Shown here one piece after another: positions 24,864-33,502 of a stretch of DNA of 64,000 nt. The notes under the pieces were generated by a model. The model was given only the letters and a program-made list of their open reading frames with translations. It did no database searches and had not been told where the DNA came from. The stretch covers positions 62,001-126,000 of the forward strand of contig CAWCLF010000004.1 in the NCBI GenBank assembly GCA_963796325.1, written 5' to 3'. The DNA comes from CAVYGN01 sp963796325 (lineage in GTDB: Bacteria > Spirochaetota > Brevinematia > Brevinematales > JAOACQ01). Both the position numbers and the translations under genes were made by a program. Positions within the stretch are counted from its first letter, which is position 1; the number at the start of each line of letters is the position of its first letter.

Positions 24864-26297
24864 ATGGATATAAAAAAACTGGAAAAGGTGAGCGATCACG
24901 AATGGCGTATAGACCCTTACGACGGTATGAATGTACCTGCCGTTATTTACGCTTCCGGGAAATTGATAGAGGAAATGGATGAAAAAGTTTATCGGCAGAT
25001 CACAAATGTGGCTTCCCTCCCGGGGATAGCGGGGGCCGCCTACGCTATGCCCGATGCGCATTGGGGCTATGGTTTCCCGATAGGCGGAGTGGCGGCTTTC
25101 GATCCGGCGGCGGGAGGGGTCGTTTCGGCCGGAGGCGTAGGCTACGATATATCCTGCGGTGTAAGGATGCTGAGGCTCGGCGGGATAAAAACCCGTGACC
25201 TGGAGCCTTTTAAGGGAAAGCTTGCAGATGAATTGTTCTCCAATATACCGGCAGGCGTCGGCAGCGAAAGCGGAATAAGGCTCGGTGCCAGGGAAATGGA
25301 TGAAATGCTCCAAAAGGGGGCGGTCTGGGCGGTTTCGAGAGGTTACGGAGATGAAGAAGATCTTGATAGAATAGAAGATTATGGAATTGCAGCCGGGGCT
25401 CTTCCCGATAAAGTTTCGGCAAGGGCAAAGGACCGCCTGAGGGAAGAGATCGGGTCGCTCGGGTCCGGCAATCATTACCTTGAAGTTCAAAGTATAATTG
25501 AAGTTTATGATGAAAAAATCCTTGAAGGATTCGGGCTTGAAAATGGCGATATCGTAATCAGCATCCATTGCGGATCGCGCGGGCTGGGGCATCAGATAGG
25601 AACGGATTTTTTAAAGGAGATGGCTCTTAAAATCGAAAGTTTCGGAATAAATCTCAGGGACAGGGAACTGGCCTGCGCCCCTATCGATTCGGGCCTGGGA
25701 CGTTCTTACATCGGTGCGATGAGGGCGGGCGTCAATTGCGCTCTTGCAAACAGGCAGGTCCTGACCCACTTTTTAAGGAAAATATTAAAGGATTTTTTAC
25801 CCGGTATCGATGTCCGGCTTATTTATGACGTCTCTCATAACACCTGTAAGGAGGAAATCCATGAAGCCGGCGGGAAAGAGTTGAAGCTATTCGTACACAG
25901 AAAGGGAGCGACAAGGGCATTCGGCCCGGGTCATGCCGAACTCGCAAAAGGGTTGAAAGATACCGGCCAGCCTGTCCTTATCGGGGGCAGCATGGGTACT
26001 TTTTCTTATTTAATGGCAGGCACGGCTGAAAGTGAAAAAAAAGCCTTCAGTTCTTCATGTCATGGGGCAGGCAGGGCAATGAGCAGGAGGGAGGCATTGA
26101 AAAGATGGAGGGGTTCGGAGATCGTAACCAGCCTCGGTAAAAAAGGAATCCTGATCAGGTCGGCTTCTTACAGGGGAGTGGCTGAAGAGGCTCCTCAGGC
26201 TTACAAGGACGTCAACATAGTCGTCGAGGATGCGCACATGGCGGGCCTTTCGCGCAAAGTCGCTAAACTTAAGCCCATTATATGCATCAAGGGCTGA
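24864..26297 (+). CDS. rtcB: RNA-splicing ligase RtcB
   Basis: 477 residues from the ATG at 24864 (GGAGGGA upstream; the longer frame begins inside the archease gene). All Mn/GTP-site motifs are visible: 'VGYDISCGVRML' (Asp, Cys), 'GSGNHYLEV' (Asn, His), 'SIHCGSRGLGHQ', 'VSHNTCKEE', 'HRKGATRAFGPG' and 'SCHGAGRAMSR'. The protein ends in the family 'PIICIKG' with the guanylylated-lysine neighbourhood at the C-terminus. It joins 2',3'-cyclic phosphate or 3'-phosphate ends to 5'-OH RNA ends using GTP. It is partnered with archease in one operon and is convergent with a lipoprotein gene that starts one base after its stop. Confidence 0.95.
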   Translation: MDIKKLEKVSDHEWRIDPYDGMNVPAVIYASGKLIEEMDEKVYRQITNVASLPGIAGAAYAMPDAHWGYGFPIGGVAAFDPAAGGVVSAGGVGYDISCGVRMLRLGGIKTRDLEPFKGKLADELFSNIPAGVGSESGIRLGAREMDEMLQKGAVWAVSRGYGDEEDLDRIEDYGIAAGALPDKVSARAKDRLREEIGSLGSGNHYLEVQSIIEVYDEKILEGFGLENGDIVISIHCGSRGLGHQIGTDFLKEMALKIESFGINLRDRELACAPIDSGLGRSYIGAMRAGVNCALANRQVLTHFLRKILKDFLPGIDVRLIYDVSHNTCKEEIHEAGGKELKLFVHRKGATRAFGPGHAELAKGLKDTGQPVLIGGSMGTFSYLMAGTAESEKKAFSSSCHGAGRAMSRREALKRWRGSEIVTSLGKKGILIRSASYRGVAEEAPQAYKDVNIVVEDAHMAGLSRKVAKLKPIICIKG

Positions 26298-26678
26298 TTA
26301 CTGGTGTAAATAATTAGTAGGGCTGTTCCCGTCATAAGTGATCGTTAGGAGGGAATTATCGGAACTGACCGTATAAGAATAAGTGACCTGTCCTCCGCCG
26401 TTGGGGGTAAGAGTGAGATCGCCCGTTGTGGCATCGGCAACATAGGTCCCGTTCACTATCGCAGGTGCGCCTATGGCAGAGTAAGGAGTAAACGTATATG
26501 TGTTCGCGCTTGTGAACTGGTATTGAGCCTGTGTTCCCGAATTCTGCGTCAGCCAGGTGCCCACTATCGAAGTATCATCATTGGACAAATTGCCGCTTGA
26601 AGGATTTACGCCGCAGGATTGCATGAATAGAGCGATCAGCATCGCGGCGCCTGGAACAATTATATTTAACTTTTTCAT
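26298..26678 (-). CDS. Small lipoprotein, lipocalin-like
   Basis: 126 residues with a lipoprotein signal (hydrophobic 8-18, lipobox Met-Gln-Ser-Cys, Cys22). A short domain of alternating beta strands follows with 'DDTSIVGTWLTQN' and 'YTFTPYSAIGAPAIVNGTY', a pattern seen in lipocalin-like proteins ('...GTW...Y.F...G.Y'). The function is unknown. Its stop abuts rtcB. Upstream there is a promoter-like pair with an embedded palindrome. Confidence 0.75.
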   Translation of the reverse strand: MKKLNIIVPGAAMLIALFMQSCGVNPSSGNLSNDDTSIVGTWLTQNSGTQAQYQFTSANTYTFTPYSAIGAPAIVNGTYVADATTGDLTLTPNGGGQVTYSYTVSSDNSLLTITYDGNSPTNYLHQ

Positions 26679-26711
26679 ATTTTTTACCGCCTCCGGGATT
26701 ATGCATATTTA

Positions 26712-26740
26712 ATAATATCCTATCGGCCGGAATCCGGCAA
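26712..26740 (-). promoter_or_regulatory. Putative promoter with embedded palindromic operator-like site
   Basis: On the minus strand TTGCCG (26740-26735), a 17-bp spacer and TATTAT (26717-26712) lie before the lipoprotein gene. A palindrome GCCGGAATCCGGC (26726-26738) covers the -35/spacer and could be a repressor site, although the operator role is inference. Confidence 0.4.
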
Positions 26741-26772
26741 GGATTTAACCTCTCGGGATAAGCCTTTACCGA

Positions 26773-27771
26773 CTATACCGTTTCCGGATAAACGCTTTCA
26801 TAAAGTTTTATTATCCTGTCGATGGATTCATCGGTTTCTTTTTTAACGACTTTCCTTCCAGGATCGGCGTCGAACCAGGCAAGCGTCTTTTTTATACCTT
26901 CCGAAAAAGGTATGACGGCATTAAAACCCGGGACGAATGATTTTATTTTCGAATTGTCGAATATGGCGCTTTCCGATTTGTCCCCCAGAAGAGTGCCTGT
27001 CAAGGAACTGTCGGCCCGGCAGATAAAATCCGAGGGTATATGAACTATTTTAGGCTCCCTCCCCAGCGCGCCGGCCAGGATATTGTAAATCTGGTTCCAG
27101 GTAAGTATCTCATCGGAGGTAATATGGAACGAATGGCCCAGGGCATGAACATTGCCGATAATCCCTATGAAACCCCTGGCAAAGTCCTCGGAATGGGTGA
27201 CGGTCCATAGGCTTGTCCCGTTGCCATGGACGATTATTTTTTCATCTTTCAGTATTCTCCCGGCGATCGTATATTCATCGAAACCTCCGATCGCAACAGG
27301 TATGACCGTATCGTATGTAAGAGAAGGCCTTACGATCGTCACGGGAAATTCGAAATTCCTGTAAGCTTCGTTCAGGATATTTTCACATCTGATTTTATTC
27401 CTGGAATATTCCCAGAACGGGTTCGACAGCGGAGTCGATTCGGTGATTACAGGGTTCGCGGGAGGTTTTTGGTATACCGATGCCGAACTTATAAAAACAT
27501 ACTGTTTTGTTTTTCCCCTGAAAAGGGAAATGTCCCTTTCCGCATCGGCGGCTGTAAAAGCGACCCAATCGACTACACAGTCCCAATTAATATCGGGAAT
27601 CGGAGCGGGCAGGTATTTATCGTTGATGTCCCCTATGTGCGGCACAGCGCCGTCGATGGCGCAATTAGTTTTACCCCTGTTGAGATGATGGAGTTCCATT
27701 CCTTTTGCAACGCAGAGCCTGCTTACCGCACTGCTTATATTGCCCGTGCCGCCTATAAAAAGCACCTTCAT
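26773..27771 (-). CDS. NAD(P)-dependent nucleoside-sugar epimerase/dehydratase-like protein
   Basis: 332 residues of the extended SDR family. The N-terminal 'FIGGTGNISSAVSRLC' is a GxxGxxG NAD site, followed by 'YVFISSASVYQ' and, further on, 'WEYSRNKIRCENIL', in which Tyr-x-x-x-Lys (YSRNK) serves as catalytic pair. It resembles NAD-dependent epimerase/isoflavone-reductase-like proteins (e.g. CSP41-like); the substrate is unknown. Its ATG overlaps the stop of the upstream YcxB-like gene by 4 bp. Confidence 0.8.
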   Translation of the reverse strand: MKVLFIGGTGNISSAVSRLCVAKGMELHHLNRGKTNCAIDGAVPHIGDINDKYLPAPIPDINWDCVVDWVAFTAADAERDISLFRGKTKQYVFISSASVYQKPPANPVITESTPLSNPFWEYSRNKIRCENILNEAYRNFEFPVTIVRPSLTYDTVIPVAIGGFDEYTIAGRILKDEKIIVHGNGTSLWTVTHSEDFARGFIGIIGNVHALGHSFHITSDEILTWNQIYNILAGALGREPKIVHIPSDFICRADSSLTGTLLGDKSESAIFDNSKIKSFVPGFNAVIPFSEGIKKTLAWFDADPGRKVVKKETDESIDRIIKLYESVYPETV

Positions 27772-28286
27772 TTTTGTTCCCGGGGTTTATTTGAGATCTT
27801 AACTTTTTTATTCATCAGGGTCCTGAATTCTTCGAGGTCAAAGGCGCTGCCGAAAAACCTGTGCGGGAGCAGCATTGCAAGGCTGGATCCTGAAAAGATC
27901 AGAATATAATTGCGGTAAAACGACACTTTCTTGATTTCGTCCCATTTAAGCGTGTATTCGCCGCTTTCACCCTTCATATTGATCCCTTCGCCGGTCGGTT
28001 CGTAAAACTGTTCAAGCTTCATGGCCGGATTGCTGCTGAAATTGGCCCGCATCCTGATATAAAAAGATGCGAAAAGGAACAGGGTGATCAGGAGCCCGAG
28101 CCCTATGGATATTGTTATATCGGCCGCAGGCGCCGGCAGGGGGATCCTGCTGGCGAATTGCGAGCCGAATTTGAAGAAATAAAAACCCAGGCTTAATATC
28201 ACGAAAATTATCAAATACCTCGGAGCTGCAAAAGTCATCTGGTATGCTCTGAAATCACTGAATTTGAGATTGCCTTTGATTATCAT
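27768..28286 (-). CDS. YcxB-like membrane protein
   Basis: 172 residues. Two hydrophobic helices (about 25-42 and 57-75) are followed by a PH-like cytoplasmic domain. Its strands 'LKWDEIKKVSFYRNYILIF' and 'AMLLPHRFFGSAFDLEEFRTLM' match the YcxB-type C-terminal domain. The function is unknown in the family. It is cotranscribed with the epimerase downstream and the hybrid kinase upstream (its ATG overlaps the kinase stop by one base). Confidence 0.75.
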   Translation of the reverse strand: MIIKGNLKFSDFRAYQMTFAAPRYLIIFVILSLGFYFFKFGSQFASRIPLPAPAADITISIGLGLLITLFLFASFYIRMRANFSSNPAMKLEQFYEPTGEGINMKGESGEYTLKWDEIKKVSFYRNYILIFSGSSLAMLLPHRFFGSAFDLEEFRTLMNKKVKISNKPREQK

Positions 28287-31200
28287 TAAAGAACCTCCGC
28301 ATTAAGAGATTGGAACGGCGCTACTTTGTCCCTGCCGATAATAATATCCTTTCCGCCGCATTCGGGACATGTATTTTGTTTAAAAAATTCGGGTTTTTCA
28401 GAATAGTAATTGCAATTCCTGCAGACGGTATATTTAGCCCTGTATAATGCCTTATCCGCCATTTCAATAAGCTGTTCTCTTACCTGTTCCTTTATTCTGT
28501 CGATTTTTTCCCAATCGGTGTTTTTTATATCCTTAACCTCGAAGATGTCCTTAAGATTGTCGATATTAAGCGCCCTGCAGATATATTCCGAGTTCTGGAC
28601 GAGTGAAGAAACGCCGAAGCTGGCTGTTACACTTAACTTCCTGCCATGATAATTAATGAATTTATTCCTGATTTTATTACGAAGTTTTTCGGCGACTATG
28701 ACAGCTTCGCCGAGCGTCGCTTCAGGCAGGATTATCAGAAATTCCTCGCCGCCGTAGCGTCCTGCCTTGTCGTATTTCCTCAGTGAATCTTTAATAATAG
28801 CGCCTATCTCTGCAAGCAGGACATCACCGGCAGGGTGACCGTAATGGTCGTTAAATTCCTTGAAAAAGTCTATATCCATAAAGATTATTGAAGTATTCCT
28901 GTAGCTTCGAAGCATAATCCGGTCTCCGAAAAATTTGAGTATGGAATGCTTGTTTGCAAGCCCGGTCAATTCGTCCATAGATGCCTGCTGGATCAGGAAT
29001 TTGTAATCCAGGTATTTTTTCATATGTATATCTACTGTAACCAGGAGCTCTTTTTCATCGACCGGCTTTGAAAGGTAAGCCATTGCCCCTTTCTTTTTCC
29101 TTTCGAGTATCAGATTTTTATCGGAAATTCCTGTAAGGAAGAGTATGGGCGTACGCTTAAAGTCGGGATTTGATATAAGCTGGTCATGAAGTTCATCTCC
29201 GCGCATTCTGGGCATATTATAATCGGTAATAATAAGGTCCGGTCTATACATATATATAGCTTCAATGCCTGTTACCCCGTCTGCCGCTGTTATAAAATTT
29301 CTGTAGCCGGCTTTGGAGAGATACTCCTTCACAATCTCTCTTATGAAATAATTATCGTCCACGATAAGGATTATTCCTTTAACAGGATCGAATTCGTTAT
29401 CCTTGTTCAAATCGGTGAATGTTAAATTGATATCGTCTTTACCGGATCTCTCAAGGATGTCGCTTTCGATGATCCTCAAAAGATCATTCCGCCTGACCGA
29501 ATATCCGGCGCTTTCAGTGTCTTCATCGATAAAATCCTTCTCATTGAAAACTTCTTTTCCTTTTTTCAGGGTAAGAATGAATTTCGATCCGAGGCCCGGT
29601 CCTTCCGATTCCGCCCGGATGCTCCCTTTGAGATAACCGGTAAGTTCCTTGACAAAAGACAGCCCGATACCGGTGCCCTTGAACCTTCCTCTTCCGGGGC
29701 CTTCGATCTGTTCGAACCTTCCGAATATGAGATTGATTTTATCCGGAGGTATCCCGATCCCGTTATCGGAAACGGTAATTTCAACTTCAGATTCCAGGTC
29801 TTCAAGAGATATGGTAATCATCCCGCTGTCAGGGTCGACAAATTTAAGAGCGTTTGTAATGATGTTGTTGAGTATCTCTTCAAGCTTTTCTTCATCCGTA
29901 TAAAAATCCGGGATTTCATGAGATGGAAGCCTGCAGGATAGATCGATATTTGTCGAAGCTGTCGCCGAAATATAAAAATCGGTTATATTCGCTATGTAAG
30001 AGCGAAGCATAAGATTTTTAACTTTCAATTTTACGCCCTGGGCATCCATTTTAGCCAGATCGAGAAGCCGGTCGATCGACATTTTCAATTTTAATGAAGC
30101 GTTATAAATACTGTTGTATCTTTTTGTAATATCAAGGAAATCGCCCGCGTTATCATAGTGCAAACCCAGATCGGCTGTATTTAAAATGATCATAAGCGGG
30201 GACCGGAAATCATGGGTAATATTAGCTATGAAGTTGTTTTTAAGTTCGTCCAGTTTGGATAGCTTAATATTGGATTCTTCAATTACCTCCATATTTTTAA
30301 CGATCTCTTTTTGCGCCGATTTGAGCTTTGAATTGGTTTTTTTTAAGTTTTTCAATACAAGGGCGCCGTATATGGCGCTGGAAAGTTCTACCGACAGAGA
30401 ATAATACAATCTTTCATCTGCAGGGCCCGGTTCAAAAAAGATGAAGCCGAGAAGTTCCTTTTTGATATGAAGAATATAAACGGTGTAAACATGTCTTCTG
30501 CTCCCGAAAATATGATCGTGCAGTGAATGACGTTCATTGCCGGCTTTATTTGCATGATCGGTCTTTCCGTTCACATAAGACAGTATCAGCTGTTCTCCGC
30601 CGGAAGGCCTGCCGGTCCTGAACAGGTACATATAACAGTTTGGAATGCTGACCTTTTTCAGGCTGTCTTCTATAACGTTGATAATTTTATCGATATCCAG
30701 CGTTATAACTATATCCTGGCCTACCTCCTGCATTGTATGGACATTGTCCCGCCTGTTTATGTCGTTATTTCCGGTCACGGCTTCGATGTGCTCTTCGAAA
30801 ACGATTTGCAGCTTGAGGAATATATTATCGGAAAGCATCAGTAGCCTTTTGCTGTTTTGGATCGCTTGTATGATTTTAGACCGGAAATTGAGTAAATCCT
30901 CCTGTATTTTATAAATCCGGTCTATGCTGAGGTCATGGGTGAATAAATAATTTTCGATCTCATTGGTAAAGTCAGCATCGGTGCCGTTCCTTAAATCGCT
31001 TATAAGGCTTTTTACCAGGCTGTCCCTGTCTATATACGTAAAACCCGGGTCTATACTTTCAATCTCTTTGACAGCTGCGTCGATATCGGATTTATCGGCA
31101 TCGATTTTCAGCGGCTCCGGGATCATAAGCCCCGCATGATCGATTCTTCCCCGGGAACAGCCGCATGAACGGCGGATCCTGAATTCGCCTTTAACGGGTA

Positions 31201-32035
31201 TGAGCAGAGGAGCGGCTTCGCCCCTGATCATTTTGGCTATGGTATTGCAGCCTTCATAACCCTGTTCGTAAAACGGATAATAAACCGAAGTGATGGACGG
31301 GTATGAATACCTGCCCCTTTCCCCATCCTCCCAGCTTGTAAGGGCGACTTCTTCAGGGACTTTTATTTTCCTTCTCTGGAGCTCAACCAGGATATTTGCC
31401 GCCTCATAGGTATACATGGACATGATAGCGTCAGGTTTTATTTTCCTTTCATCAAAAAGGATCGAGGCCATCTTTTTAACCCGTTTGATGAAAAACCAGT
31501 CGATATCCCTGTCAATATCCGAATTTGTCAGAACCAGCTCACGTTTATAAAGGCCTTTCTCTTTCATAAAGTCTTCATAAACCTGGTACCTTTCATCCGG
31601 GATAATCGGCTGAATAAAAGCGATATTTTTGTAATGATGCACGTCGCAGAGGTGGTTCAGGATCTCCCTGATGTGAAAACCGCCGTTCATAAATATGGAA
31701 GGTACAGTTTCAATTACCTTCCCGATACTTAACATCGGGATCGGCCCGATGTCTTTGAAAAGGCTTAAAAATCTTTTCGGATTTTCAGCAATCTCGCCCG
31801 ACCATCCTAAAAACATCAAGCCGTCCGGCTGCATTTTTTTTATCATTTGGGACATCAGGTCAAGCGTTCTGGGGTAACGGTTTTTATTGATGTAATGTTC
31901 TATGACAAACCTGAGAAGGTTAACATCATTCTCGTCTGCGGCTTTCATCGCGCCGGCCAGCATATTGCTCTGGAAGGAGTCGAAAGAAGTATCGCCTAAA
32001 AATGCAACTGTTTTTTTCCCCATCGTGTCACCCAT
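28286..32035 (-). CDS. LacI-type-sensor hybrid histidine kinase / response regulator / GGDEF / zinc-ribbon protein
   Basis: 1249 residues, apparently cytoplasmic (no membrane helix). In order: a periplasmic-binding-protein-like (LacI-family effector) domain at about 8-290 without an HTH; a helical linker 300-420; a GAF-like region at about 430-560; HisKA with His608 in 'NITHDFRSP'; and a HATPase with 'DNGIGIP' 757-763 and 'GTGIGL' 787-792. A receiver follows (about 886-1005, Asp938 in 'ITDYNMP'), then a diguanylate cyclase domain from 1018 with active-site 'GGEEF' at 1095-1099. The cyclase carries an insertion of about 40 residues (1150-1190). A C-terminal zinc ribbon uses Cys1205, 1208, 1223 and 1226. 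It would sense a small ligand and control c-di-GMP through phosphorelay. An ATG at 32023 with GGTGA upstream is an alternative start. Confidence 0.88.
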   Translation of the reverse strand: MGDTMGKKTVAFLGDTSFDSFQSNMLAGAMKAADENDVNLLRFVIEHYINKNRYPRTLDLMSQMIKKMQPDGLMFLGWSGEIAENPKRFLSLFKDIGPIPMLSIGKVIETVPSIFMNGGFHIREILNHLCDVHHYKNIAFIQPIIPDERYQVYEDFMKEKGLYKRELVLTNSDIDRDIDWFFIKRVKKMASILFDERKIKPDAIMSMYTYEAANILVELQRRKIKVPEEVALTSWEDGERGRYSYPSITSVYYPFYEQGYEGCNTIAKMIRGEAAPLLIPVKGEFRIRRSCGCSRGRIDHAGLMIPEPLKIDADKSDIDAAVKEIESIDPGFTYIDRDSLVKSLISDLRNGTDADFTNEIENYLFTHDLSIDRIYKIQEDLLNFRSKIIQAIQNSKRLLMLSDNIFLKLQIVFEEHIEAVTGNNDINRRDNVHTMQEVGQDIVITLDIDKIINVIEDSLKKVSIPNCYMYLFRTGRPSGGEQLILSYVNGKTDHANKAGNERHSLHDHIFGSRRHVYTVYILHIKKELLGFIFFEPGPADERLYYSLSVELSSAIYGALVLKNLKKTNSKLKSAQKEIVKNMEVIEESNIKLSKLDELKNNFIANITHDFRSPLMIILNTADLGLHYDNAGDFLDITKRYNSIYNASLKLKMSIDRLLDLAKMDAQGVKLKVKNLMLRSYIANITDFYISATASTNIDLSCRLPSHEIPDFYTDEEKLEEILNNIITNALKFVDPDSGMITISLEDLESEVEITVSDNGIGIPPDKINLIFGRFEQIEGPGRGRFKGTGIGLSFVKELTGYLKGSIRAESEGPGLGSKFILTLKKGKEVFNEKDFIDEDTESAGYSVRRNDLLRIIESDILERSGKDDINLTFTDLNKDNEFDPVKGIILIVDDNYFIREIVKEYLSKAGYRNFITAADGVTGIEAIYMYRPDLIITDYNMPRMRGDELHDQLISNPDFKRTPILFLTGISDKNLILERKKKGAMAYLSKPVDEKELLVTVDIHMKKYLDYKFLIQQASMDELTGLANKHSILKFFGDRIMLRSYRNTSIIFMDIDFFKEFNDHYGHPAGDVLLAEIGAIIKDSLRKYDKAGRYGGEEFLIILPEATLGEAVIVAEKLRNKIRNKFINYHGRKLSVTASFGVSSLVQNSEYICRALNIDNLKDIFEVKDIKNTDWEKIDRIKEQVREQLIEMADKALYRAKYTVCRNCNYYSEKPEFFKQNTCPECGGKDIIIGRDKVAPFQSLNAEVL

Positions 32036-32104
32036 GTTTATGATATGATATATTGTTTTATAAAAACTTTCCAGTATTCAAATAATTTGCCGGCCGCAGG
32101 ATGA

Positions 32105-32133
32105 TTGACAGGCGGAAAATCCCGCTTTAGAAT
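32105..32133 (+). promoter_or_regulatory. Strong sigma70-type promoter of mtaB
   Basis: TTGACA (32105-32110), a 17-bp spacer and TAGAAT (32128-32133) lie 31 bp before the ATG at 32165. The -35 is a perfect match and the -10 a five-of-six match. The region is divergent from the hybrid kinase. Confidence 0.7.
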
Positions 32134-32164
32134 AATTACCTGAAAAAATATATGAACAGGAACG

Positions 32165-33436
32165 ATGCCCTTGAAAGTTTATATAGAAACGATCGGATGC
32201 AAACTCAACCAGTTTGAATCACAGGCCCTTAAGGAAAATTTAACTTCGCAGAATTTTATCATTACAGATTCTCTTGATGATGCGGATTGCACGGTTATCA
32301 ATACCTGTTCGGTCACAGGCCGAGCGGATAAGAAATCGATCCAGGCAATGAAAAGGGCTAAAAAAATGGGGAAAATAGTCCTCGCCACAGGCTGTTATGT
32401 CACAACCGATCTTGATAAGATAAAGAATGCCGGATATGCCGATTACCTGGTCAGGAATAATGAAAAATTTTCAATTCCGGAGATATTAAAAAGAAGCCCG
32501 GAACCTTCGGCTGAGATCTCCTGCTCTTCCGGGACGGGTGAATTTCCTATAGTCAGGCATTTTGACCGGACCAGGGCTTTTGTCAAGATCCAGGATGGCT
32601 GTGATAAATTATGCACATATTGTAAAATACCGCGTGCCAGGGGTAAATCAAGGTGCCTGCCGGCCGACGAAGCGGCAGGATTTGCCAGGGACCTTGTGGG
32701 CAGGGGATACAGGGAAATTGTTCTTACCGGTGTAAATATCAGCGGGTATCGTTCGGGAGATTCATCCCTGTATGAGCTTGTCTTAAAGATTCTTTCGATA
32801 AAAGGGGATTTCAGAGTCAGGCTTTCATCCCTTCAGCCTGATGAATTCGATCCGAGGATTATCGATTTGCTTGATACGGGAAAACTTTCGAACCACTTTC
32901 ATCTCTCGGCTCAGAGCGGTTCGGGAAGCGTCCTGAAACGCATGGGCAGGTTCTATACCCCCGATCAGTTTTTCGAAATTGCGTGTTTGATAAAGGAAAA
33001 AGATCCCTCCTGCGGTATTACTACCGATATTATCGCAGGGTTCCCGGGCGAAACGGATATTGAATTCGATGAAACGCTCAAGTTTGTCGATAAAGTCGGC
33101 TTCAGCCGGGCTCATATCTTTCCATACTCTCCGAGGACAGGCACCGCGGCTTTCAGAATGAACGATATGCCTTCAAAAATAAAAAAGGAAAGGGTCAGGG
33201 TGCTCGAGGAATCCGTTTTTCAAAGGGCTGCAGTTTTTGCTGAAAGATCCGTAATAGGCAGAAGTTTTCCTGTTCTTCTGGAAACTATTGAAAACGGGGA
33301 ATGGACCGGTTATACTTCAAATTATATCAGGATAAGAACTGCAGCGAAAGGGGCCAGGAATACGTTTGTAAATGTTGTCCCCGGAGGAATTGTTAAGAAT
33401 GGGGTTCATATGGAGCTTTATGACGGTGCTGAATGA
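32165..33436 (+). CDS. mtaB: tRNA (N6-threonylcarbamoyladenosine-37-C2)-methylthiotransferase MtaB
   Basis: 423 residues of the MiaB/RimO/MtaB methylthiotransferase family. The N-terminal UPF0004 domain holds three cluster cysteines ('GCKLNQFE', 'NTCSVTG', 'ATGCYV'). The radical-SAM motif is 'DGCDKLCTYCKIPRARG' (Cys-x3-Cys-x2-Cys), and a C-terminal TRAM-like domain follows. 'GCKLNQ' rather than 'GCQMN' at the start is typical of MtaB. It adds a methylthio group to t6A37 of ANN-decoding tRNAs, using S-adenosylmethionine and two [4Fe-4S] clusters. Confidence 0.92.
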   Translation: MPLKVYIETIGCKLNQFESQALKENLTSQNFIITDSLDDADCTVINTCSVTGRADKKSIQAMKRAKKMGKIVLATGCYVTTDLDKIKNAGYADYLVRNNEKFSIPEILKRSPEPSAEISCSSGTGEFPIVRHFDRTRAFVKIQDGCDKLCTYCKIPRARGKSRCLPADEAAGFARDLVGRGYREIVLTGVNISGYRSGDSSLYELVLKILSIKGDFRVRLSSLQPDEFDPRIIDLLDTGKLSNHFHLSAQSGSGSVLKRMGRFYTPDQFFEIACLIKEKDPSCGITTDIIAGFPGETDIEFDETLKFVDKVGFSRAHIFPYSPRTGTAAFRMNDMPSKIKKERVRVLEESVFQRAAVFAERSVIGRSFPVLLETIENGEWTGYTSNYIRIRTAAKGARNTFVNVVPGGIVKNGVHMELYDGAE

Positions 33437-33502
33437 TGCTCTTGAATTTTAGGATAATGATCCGTATTATTATTGCGGCTTTATCTTGTCGGAGATGATA
33501 TT

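Noticed and set aside
24633..25592. 319-residue antisense frame across archease and rtcB
   Set aside because: Both sense genes are unambiguous; the antisense product has no recognisable domain.
27226..27909. 227-residue plus-strand frame antisense to the epimerase gene
   Set aside because: It is a shadow frame; the minus-strand epimerase has the NAD motif and overlaps its neighbour in operon fashion.
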